DNA of 64,000 nt from Agapanthus africanus (Eukaryota > Streptophyta > Magnoliopsida > Asparagales > Amaryllidaceae), in assembly GCA_030015575.1 (NCBI GenBank), contig JASDDO010000001.1, forward strand, positions 324,789,595 through 324,853,594. Reading direction: 5' to 3'. The notes beneath the pieces are model-generated. The model made no database searches. It saw only the letters and a program-made list of their open reading frames with translations, and was not told the origin of the DNA. Numbering within the stretch: position 1 is the first letter of the stretch; every line of letters begins with the position of its first letter. This document shows positions 10,676 to 18,043 of this stretch, piece by piece. Position numbers and translations under genes: made by a program.

Positions 10676-10705
10676 CTGGAGAGAGAGAGAAGAAAACACT
10701 TTAGC
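10676..10705 (-). promoter_or_regulatory. 3' splice-site signature at end of B leader
   Basis: On the minus strand: GCTAA (branch-like), a run of pyrimidines, then CTCTCCAG. The span is 30 nt. The equivalent signature is present at the end of all six leaders. Confidence 0.6.
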
Positions 10706-10881
10706 GTAAGCTCGTGCAAGATCAGATTGGTTATTATCTTATCTAATCAGGATGGCTCCCACTGCTTTTTATCAAATCTTCCTCCAAACCTTAAAAGGAA
10801 AGACTAGCCGGGATTAATTACACACTACAAGTTCGCCAATCTTTCAGCCAGGCCAGTGTCGGTACTTTGAGGGAGGTCCCC

Positions 10882-10895
10882 CGTGCTTTCGCACG
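10882..10895 (-). promoter_or_regulatory. GAAA-tetraloop hairpin, B leader
   Basis: In RNA sense CGTGC-GAAA-GCACG: a 5-bp stem capped by a GNRA tetraloop. Counterparts are at 16243-16252 (A), 45260-45275 (V) and 55502-55517 (D). Confidence 0.6.
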
Positions 10896-11102
10896 AACCT
10901 AATTACTTAAACCTCGTTTTCCCAGAGGCGTAACCTCGTTAACACCTTTCTAGACACCTACTTGATCGGCTAATTGTAATGTGTAAAACTCTCCCAGGAG
11001 TAACTCTTACTCGCAGCGGGTATCGGGATCCAACTATCTCATAGAAGGTATGCAATCTCATTGCAAATTTCAACACTTGAAATTCCCGATAATATTTTGC
11101 CC

Positions 11103-11319
11103 CTAGCGTCCTATGACCTTGACGGAGGCCAAACAACCCATAGTCCGCTAGTCAAGTTCAACCCGTCATTTCCTGATTGAATTAAACCCACCCGCAGGAC
11201 CCTTGACGGAGGCCAAACAACGCCGTACGAATACCCTAATCCAATTGCATCATATGCTAGCAGATAAGCACAAGTTAGCTACCGTACACTGCGCCTTGAC
11301 GGAGGCCAAACTACCGCAG
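11103..11319 (-). promoter_or_regulatory. Triple hairpin module, B leader
   Basis: Three copies of CTTGACGGAGGCCAAAC (plus strand) at 11118, 11202 and 11295, identical to each other. Each can fold as TTGGC/GTCAA with a short loop. Hairpin 1 is flanked by CTAGCG+CTATG and CATAG+CGCTAG; hairpin 3 by CTGCG and CGCAG. The other five leaders have the same three-copy layout with different cores. Confidence 0.7.
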
Positions 11320-11460
11320 CACGAATACTAACTAATACTTATCTGAAATGACGGAGGGCTACGCAGGTTTTTCATAAAAACCATGAGCGTAATGAACTTG
11401 ATATCGTTGTAGAATCAAATGATGTTTTGAAATGGAGTGATTTTGAGGCTTTTCTAGTTT

Positions 11461-11697
11461 TGCTAAAGGAGTCACTCCCGGTGAAGGGATCTCGGTCCTT
11501 TCCTCGTCGAATGAGGTGCGGGATATATCATATATATCGCTGTGCAAAGAAAAAACCCAAAAGCAGTCAAAAGCAAACCGAATGTGTAGCATCTGCCAGT
11601 TATTGCTAAAGGAGTCACTCCCGGTGAAGGGATCTCGGTCCTTTCCTTATCGAATAAGGCGCGGGGTATATCATATATACCGCTGTGCAAAGCAAGA
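11461..11697 (-). promoter_or_regulatory. Tandem structured domain, B leader
   Basis: Two copies (11461-11554, 11604-11697) of a roughly 90-nt unit. Each has CCC/GGG, a second hairpin (CCTC/GAGG in copy 1, CCTTAT/ATAAGG in copy 2) and a third (GATATAT/ATATATC in copy 1, GGTATAT/ATATACC in copy 2). The paired changes between copies keep base pairing. The unit is also in Y, Y' and D, but is replaced by a short GGAG...CTCC segment in A and V. Confidence 0.65.
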
Positions 11698-11863
11698 ACT
11701 GTAGCTACCTTTTTTATTTTAAAATTCGATTCCACAACATCTTAGGTTTCTTATCTTTCATTAATCACATTAATGAAGTCCCATCATTTAATACCTAAAC
11801 ATCACAGATAGATATGACGTACACTTATGCCATCCGCATTCGCCTCGATGTCCCCTCGTGCAC

Positions 11864-11884
11864 CGTTAGGTTAGGTAACTAACG
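11864..11884 (-). promoter_or_regulatory. CGTTAG/CTAACG hairpin, B leader
   Basis: A 21-nt inverted repeat. The same element lies at 17076 (A), 23011 (Y), 46028 (V) and 62471 (Y'), with nearly invariant sequence. It was not found in D. Confidence 0.55.
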
Positions 11885-12457
11885 ACAGAGCAGGGCAGGG
11901 CTAGCGCGGGTGTAAAACATAAGTAACGTCTATATAATATATCATATATACTATATACTATATCCATCACAGAATCACATCACAGATATCGCAGCAGAAT
12001 AAACATATGAAATATTGGATATACTAGGACGTCCGTGTTTTCAATACGAGCCAGTATAAAACACGGATTCCACGGTCGTGATGAATAGCCAATCCCATAC
12101 CCCTAGACCCCTACGAGAGCGGCAAGCAACCCTGCCAATTCTAGGGTTAGGAGACCCGGACTCGACTCCTCGAGTTGGTTTCCCACTGGACCCCAGAACC
12201 CGGTTACTTGTGCTCCCCTCGTTGGGTCTATCCTAATGCGGAAAAGTAAATAATATACAAAAGGTGACATCTTCCGCTACCTGGAAGTGCCCCAAATAAA
12301 AGAATATTACATACAAGTTTTTACATGAATGAAAATGAAAAACACTCATCTCACATAAAAACCCCCGGCTATTCAAACACGACGATCCAATATAACATAT
12401 CCAGCAACACATAACATCACATGTCCTCAGCGTAAGTAAATATGCGCATCCCAATTG

Positions 12458-12477
12458 TCGTTGACATATAGCAACGA
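12458..12477 (-). promoter_or_regulatory. TGCTATA-loop hairpin, B leader
   Basis: Stem TCGTTG/CAACGA around the loop TATAG (plus strand). The stem differs in other leaders while the loop is constant. Confidence 0.6.
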
Positions 12478-12500
12478 AACCGGCGATATCTGCATACTAC

Positions 12501-12506
12501 ACTTAC
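12501..12506 (-). promoter_or_regulatory. Candidate 5' splice site, B leader
   Basis: GTAAGT on the minus strand in the context TGACC-GTAAGTGTA, kept in V (46673-46678) and D (53975-53980). The exon side (ACC) is not the usual CAG. With the acceptor it would remove 1831 nt. Confidence 0.4.
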
Positions 12507-12826
12507 GGTCACAGAAAAGAAAGTGTAAAACTACAACAATTGGAATCCGCAACTTCTTTAGACATCGCATGCCTAACAGATATAAATCCCGCATTTTAGT
12601 CTCATTATCGAAAACTCTTTTCAATATCATATGGGACTAAATTGCTAGATTTATAACATTCATTCAGTTATCTCATAACTATTGTGAATTCCAATTATTG
12701 TATCCCATTCCAGATAAATAGAAAATGTTAAACTTTCCGATCGAACATTCTAACACCCAAGTTTTCCCGATACAGATCAACACATGAAACTAGTCTAACA
12801 ACATTCAGTTCGTACCTTAGTACCAA

Positions 12827-12955
12827 CGGTCCAGCCGTAGAAGGGTCAAGCCAACGCCTCACATGTGGCACGCCGTACTGCCCCAAACCCGAAGGTTCAA
12901 AGGGCAGTTCAAGACGGTCACATAATCGAGTTAAGGTTTGTTGTCTTCTAGAGGG
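12827..12955 (-). repeat. 129-bp block nearly identical between B and V leaders
   Basis: Matches 46913-47041 with two differences in 129 bp, while the sequence on both sides is not alignable by eye. It contains GGTTCAAAG, which resembles a pol III B box, but no A box or terminator is evident. It is absent from the other leaders. Confidence 0.7.
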
Positions 12956-13252
12956 ACCATCGCGTTACTTGCACTACTTAGAACGTCGTTAAACTACGGA
13001 AAAATCCAACACTTGGAAATTTCCCGACAGGGGAAAAGTTGGGTATTTATATCCGGTCGAACTTTTTAACATCTTCTAAAATTTATCCGGAAAGCCACAC
13101 AGACAAAATTTGATAAACCCGATCGAATCATCAAAGCTCCAAAACATCCCAGATTATTCAACACTTGAATAAATTTTAAAAATAACCAGAGAAGTCAGCA
13201 CAGAAAACAATGAATTACTGTGCAAAAATTGGATGATGACGTCACAATTTTG

Positions 13253-13297
13253 CCGCTTATCCGCCGCATTATCCTTCTTTATGCCGCGGATCCGCGC
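13253..13297 (-). promoter_or_regulatory. GC-rich inverted repeat near PBS, B
   Basis: 17-nt arms 13253-13269 and 13281-13297 pair at 13 positions around an ATCCGC/GCGGAT core. It is the most decayed of the six equivalents. Confidence 0.5.
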
Positions 13298-13485
13298 CAA
13301 TGTGTACTGTTCATCAAAAAATTTTTGTGCCGAAATTCTTATATTTCTCTGCTGGTTTTTCTGCATATTTTTAATACTGAAAAATCACTGTTTTTAGAAA
13401 AAGTACAGAGAGCACATTTTGGAGTTGGTTTCGGGTTCGTTCCGGTTTCAAATTCCGTCTGGACTTCGCCTAAGGCTCTAGCTAG

Positions 13486-13497
13486 GCTCTGATACCA
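13486..13497 (-). other. Primer-binding site of B (tRNA-iMet)
   Basis: TGGTATCAGAGC on the minus strand, one base inside the 5' LTR end. It is the standard 12-nt complement to the 3' end of plant initiator tRNA-Met. Confidence 0.95.
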
Positions 13498-13498
13498 C

Positions 13499-15712
13499 TG
13501 TAGGGTTCCTAGGCACCCTAATGAGGTCACACAAGGCATCGAACATGCCATATTAAAATTTTAACGGTGCCGAGAGACCCGACTACGGATCGTTTGCTAG
13601 ATGTTTAGGCGAAAAAACTAACTAGTTAACAGTTAACTACTGGGATACGGAAATTACAACCTTTGTAGATCCGGATATCCACCTCCACGGCTCCGCAAGG
13701 GCGTCCTCTCGCTGTCCATCTTGAAGCTTGAACTCTCGTGACGGTTTCATCGGAGAAACGTGCGGAATAGGTCGTCGGCTTCGTGTCAAAGACGATCTAC
13801 GTCGAGGTTGCACAAACTCAAGCTCCGACTTCACAAACTTGTGAAACTTGTGAAGTAAACACCCAAAACAACTTGGCAAGAGGTAGAGGGTGAAGAAATA
13901 GTAGGTGGGTTCACTTTAGAATTTGATTTATCTCACTAGATCTCAAGTTGCCATTGTTGTAGCAAGCTTGAAGAAGAAGAAGAAGATGAAGATGAAGCAA
14001 GAATGATAAGTCTTCACAATTTTAAAAAATAAAACTAATATGAATACTTATCATATCTTGACCATGGTCAAGTGTAGAGATTAAACCATGGTTAGTAAGT
14101 GTGGTTAGGGTTAAGGATGAGATAAGGATGGTGGACTTTGTCAAAGCTTCATGAAGCTTCAACATAGCTCCAAAATAAGCCACCATTCTTAACTTAATCC
14201 TTTCAAATAAATAAACAAATAAATAAATGAAAAACCAAAACCCTAATCATCACTTAACCATGGTTTAACCCTTTACACTTAATCACATAATCAAGTATCA
14301 TCAAACATGATACAAAGTAGTGCACTAAAGCATATCACATATACAATGTGCATCAAGTGAGAAAAATCCGTTTAAAGTGAACCAATACTAGTTAATGCAA
14401 TGCAATATATCAAATATATAATTATGCATTAAATCATTAAATCAACATTTGATTCAATGATCCGGTCATGTCGCACATAACCGACTAGAATCTAATGTAT
14501 CGATTTATCGAATCAATGATTCGATAACTAGGTCATATCGAATATAACCAATCGAAACATATATCGCGAGAATGGAATGCGGTATCACATACACGCATTA
14601 TTCTCGGTCCTGCACATATCTCATATGCGCTCCTATTTCGTTTCGCTTGAGCCAGGAAACCTCTGTGTAGGACTCTAAAGACTCGTCAATACGCCGGTAG
14701 CAGATGATGATCATATCAAGCACCCACAAGCCGCAAGCGGTCTGCTAAACGTAACGGCCACCCGGGTATTGAGCGATCAGAAGATCGACGAGCTAGCCCG
14801 CTCACACTCCTGCAAATCCGACCAGTAACACTTACCGTACAGTCCGGTCTCTTCGTCTGATACGTCGCATATCAAGTCTAGGGGTGGTATACGTCAGACC
14901 CCAATAACCCGATAAGTCGTGCCGATGTGAGGCTCGTAACGGGTCGAGAAACTACTGGTAACACTTACCAGTAAATCTCTGATCAGCCCTGGCCAGGGAC
15001 TTCCCTGCTACGGCCAATCGAGCACAGCGCAACATCAACTCCCAATACCGGGAGAGACGAAACCCCTCCTATCGCTCATTGCCTCCATGTGACTCGGGAC
15101 TGTACCCAAAGACCACCGTTTTGCACGCCCTCATGGACGTGGTAAGGTGGAGATCAAAGCACAGTGGGAATCACACAAGACTCTATGACGATCTCGGGTC
15201 TACAGACTAACCTGTACAAGTGTCACCTGAGAACTGCCATCTGACGTGAGGTATAATACCATCTGGGAGTTCTCGGCGAGTCCGTCCAGTGTACTCAGTC
15301 TCCACTGAGCACCCGTATACCATCTCTGATGTCAAACACCAATGGATATGGGATCATCCATCGCCCATCACATGGGTCGAGAAGCGTATACGCTAGTCTA
15401 CTCTGGTATATCGATGCCCCGTCTCGATACACCCACGACTAGGGACCTTGAAGGATGTACTTATGGACTACCATGTCCCCACTAGTATGATCTGCATCAT
15501 AGTCCAGGTAGTCAAGTACAAATCCTAAGGGCTTTACCAACATGTAACTATAAGACAGTATAAAGAGACTAGTGTACATGTTAAGATAAATAGCAACCAG
15601 ATAGCATACTATCATGTCGAGCAAGAAAGTCATCACTATATATGTCCAAGCATCCAATATAATATACATCATCTGTACAATACTGGCCTCTAGGGCATAC
15701 ATACAACTAACA
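13499..15712 (-). repeat. 5' LTR of B
   Basis: 2214 bp, the same length as 5166-7379. Includes the inverted repeat ACTGGTAA-CAC-TTACCAGT (14954-14972), the palindrome CCCTGGCCAGGG, and a conserved short ORF copy at 13637-13879. The element promoter should lie here; an AT-rich TATA-like stretch near 14406 is a weak candidate. Confidence 0.96.
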
Positions 15713-15717
15713 TGCTC
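15713..15717. other. Target-site duplication of B (right)
   Basis: TGCTC, matching 5161-5165. Confidence 0.95.
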
Positions 15718-16020
15718 TCCATACAGTTCTTTTGTATGGAGAAATATGGACTCAAGGTCCATATTCTCATGCCTCCTCTGATGTTCGTTGTCCATAGAGG
15801 CAAGCACGAGGCACCTGGCCTTCGCGCAATCAATCTCCCAAGTCTTACGGATTTCCTTATCTTCGACGCTGGAGGTGGGACCTGGGACGGGGGGAGCTTT
15901 GGTGGTAAGAAGATACCCCAGCTTGTCGTAAGCGATTGCCAATTTGACATTCCTGAGCCAATCTTTGTAGTTTGGCCCTGTCAGTATGTTTTTATCTAGA
16001 AGTAACTTAAGTCCAGTCAT
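15713..16020 (-). pseudogene. Gag, N-terminal part (element A)
   Basis: Starts MTGLKLLLDKN and continues with NYKDWLRNVKLAI, the typical start of copia Gag, closely matching V (MTGLKVLLDKN). About 100 codons are present before element B cuts the gene at YGE-Q; the remainder is at 4653-5165 in the same frame once B is removed. The start ATG lies 14 nt after the CAG of the leader splice-site signature. The open frame seems to continue into the B LTR (YALEAS...), but that extension is an insertion artefact. Confidence 0.88.
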
Positions 16021-16034
16021 TTCGAATTTGGTCG

Positions 16035-16064
16035 CTGCAGGGGGGAGAGAAGAAACACTTTAGC
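16035..16064 (-). promoter_or_regulatory. 3' splice-site signature at end of A leader
   Basis: GCTAA, then TTTCTTCTCTCCCCCCTGCAG on the minus strand with the gag ATG 14 nt downstream. This position makes gag the first ORF of a spliced message. Confidence 0.6.
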
Positions 16065-16510
16065 ACGATGCTCTTGCAAGTTTAGAATGATTTTTAATTT
16101 GTCTAAACAGGATGGCTCCCACTGTCTCTCGAATCCCTCCTCAAACCACAAAGGAAGGATTAGCCGGGATCAATCCCACCGCACAATACTTGCTTAACCG
16201 TTCAGCCAGGCCAGTGTCGGTACTTCGAGGGAGGTTTTCCAACGCTTTCGCGAAGTTCCTTAATTTAAGAACCTCTTTTCCCTGGGGGCGTAGCCCCGCT
16301 AACACCTTTCTAGGAACCTACTAGGTTTATAGCATTGATCGTTTAGTGAGAAATTTCCCGAGGAGTAGCATATACTCACAGTAGGATCGGGATCCAAATA
16401 TCATCGTGTGACGAAAATGAAGGAATCCTACCATAATCATCATACTCCAAATGGTATGCAAATCTAGCAAGTTTCAGTACTTATGAAACTCCCGATGTGG
16501 ATTTTTGCCC

Positions 16511-16726
16511 CATGCTCTTATGAACTTGACTTTGGCCAACAAATCATAAGTCACATGTCAAGTTCTTCCCGTCGTTCTCCAGGTTAATTTGAATCCACCC
16601 GTACATACCCTTGACTTTGGCCAACAAGGCAGTACGACTGTTCCAAATCAACGCATCTATCTATGCTGCACATGAATATCCAATAGCTACCAATCACTAT
16701 GCCTTGACTTTGGCCAACAAACACAG
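16511..16726 (-). promoter_or_regulatory. Triple hairpin module, A leader
   Basis: CTTGACTTTGGCCAAC three times, identical (16525, 16610, 16703). Hairpin 1 is enclosed by CTTATGA/TCATAAG plus CATG/CATG; hairpin 2 by CGTAC/GTACG; hairpin 3 by CTGTG/CATAG in RNA sense, with one G-U pair. Confidence 0.7.
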
Positions 16727-17790
16727 CTTGAATACTATTGACTATTCATGTGAAACAACGGAGGGCTACGAATGGTTTTGGTAAAACCGTGAACGTAGTA
16801 AACTTGATATAATCGATGGAACGAGATAGCTTTTAGAAGGAGTGGCTCAAGCTCCGCATTTAAAAGTTAGTTTTGAAAAGAACCGAGTGGTTTTTCGAAA
16901 GTGTTCCAACGACTTTAACTTGGTTTATTATCTTGCATTAGTTCTTTTAATGCGTGATATTCTTGCATTAGATCTTTTAATGTGTCCCATCATTAAATCC
17001 TACCATTGCAGAAAACAAACAAAATATGACGTACGCTTATGCCATTCGCATTCGCCACGGGGTCCCGTCATCACTCGTTAGGTTACTTAACTAACGACAG
17101 AGCGGGGGCTGGGCTAGTGCGGCTGTAAAACATAAGCAACGCCTAAATAGAAAGCAATGATAGACATTACAGATCACAGATGAATATATTGGATATTCTA
17201 GCAATCCGCAATCCTTTCGAGCCTGCAACGAAAAGCGGATTACACGGTCGCGGTGAATAGCCAAATACCCCACCCAAGACCCCTACGGGTGCGGCAAACT
17301 ACCCGCCAAGTACTTGGCAGTTTGTGCACCCCTCCATGGGTCTATCCTAGGAGCAAAAACAGTAAAAAGAATTATACAATGACGGCTACAACCCCGACCC
17401 GGTTGTGCGGCTAAACAAATAATAATATTACATCAATTTACATTTACAATGAATGAAAGAAAAACAAAAGCTCATCTCACATCCACCCCGGCTATTCACC
17501 CGCGACAGTCCAACACATTCATATACACAATCCAATATCAAACACAGATCATGTATAACCCCGACCAATCGACTTATAGCGATTAGCCGACGTTCAATAC
17601 ATGCAAACATCACAGATATAACCATCATAGTCAAAGTGCAGTGAAGTTCGGAAAAATACGGAATTATAGGACCCCAAAAATAAATTTCTGTTCTGGAAAA
17701 TCTGGGCACATATAATATATCTTAAAAATCCCAAAACCAACACAGAGACACACTGCACGAAAAACGATGACGAGAGGACAACAAACGGCG

Positions 17791-17831
17791 GCGGTTCCGC
17801 GGCAAATGCCTACCTCATGCCGCGGAACCGC
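17791..17831 (-). promoter_or_regulatory. GC-rich inverted repeat near PBS, A
   Basis: Perfect 14-bp arms GCGGTTCCGCGGCA (17791-17804) and TGCCGCGGAACCGC (17818-17831) with a 13-nt loop, about 200 nt from the PBS. Confidence 0.7.
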
Positions 17832-18030
17832 GGCGGTTTGAATGAATCATGGGATCGTTTTTCTTGGGTGTTCACACAAAACCCTGAGCCGAATTTAGGT
17901 GTATAACAAATCTCGTTTTGACCAGAAAATTTTTTAACAAAAACTAGGGTTTTGTAAAAGTTTGGTTTTTGGATTTTTCGGTTCCGAACTTCGTTACACT
18001 TCACTACCAAGCTAGTTTAAGTTTAGTTAG

Positions 18031-18042
18031 GCTCTGATACTA
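18031..18042 (-). other. Primer-binding site of A
   Basis: TAGTATCAGAGC on the minus strand: one mismatch to the tRNA-iMet complement. Confidence 0.85.
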
Positions 18043-18043
18043 C

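Larger units (their letters stand above)
10676..13485 (-). other. 5' leader of B (PBS to splice acceptor)
   Basis: Non-coding, 2.8 kb. In transcript order: a GC-rich inverted repeat (13253-13297), a 129-bp block shared with V (12827-12955), GTAAGT (12506-12501), a TGCTATA-loop hairpin (12477-12458), a CGTTAG/CTAACG hairpin (11884-11864), a tandem multi-hairpin domain (11697-11461), three related hairpins (11319-11103), a GAAA-loop hairpin (10895-10882) and the splice acceptor. No significant ORF is present. Confidence 0.85.
5166..15712 (-). mobile_element. Complete Ty1/copia element B, nested in gag of A
   Basis: A 10.5-kb element with two 2214-bp LTRs that differ by about 18 bases by eye (0.8%), a perfect TGCTC target duplication, a PBS and a polypurine tract. 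It therefore inserted recently and after A. Pol is intact apart from one in-frame stop. There is no gag: the sequence right after the leader splice-site signature runs directly into a spacer and the protease. The leader is about 2.8 kb, the longest minus-strand leader in the window. B probably moved using Gag supplied by a relative (inference). Confidence 0.96.
16035..18030 (-). other. 5' leader of A
   Basis: 2.0 kb, non-coding. Transcript order: GC inverted repeat (17831-17791), TGCTATA-type hairpin AATCG/CGATT (17584-17567), CGTTAG hairpin (17096-17076), a short GGAG...CTCC segment near 16840 in place of the tandem domain, triple hairpin (16726-16511), GAAA-loop hairpin (16252-16243), splice acceptor (16064-16035). 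I found no GTAAGT at the position equivalent to B, V and D. Confidence 0.85.

Noticed and set aside
10640..10699. Start of the B protease-integrase frame at 10699
   Set aside because: The apparent start is GTG within the pyrimidine tract before the splice acceptor. The first ATG in frame is at 10639.
11103..11319. CRISPR-like array (short repeat, variable spacing)
   Set aside because: Only three copies, irregular spacing of about 80-90 nt with structured rather than unique spacers, and a eukaryotic retroelement context.
11461..11697. Hammerhead or twister ribozyme in the tandem domain
   Set aside because: No CTGANGA plus GAAA core and no twister consensus could be aligned. The paired regions are real but unassigned.
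12827..12955. SINE insertion in the B and V leaders
   Set aside because: Only a partial B-box-like motif; no A box, terminator, poly-A/T tail or target duplication.
15439..16020. A 193-residue protein spanning gag of A and the B LTR
   Set aside because: The last ~90 codons are B LTR sequence read through the insertion junction, so it is not a real fusion gene.
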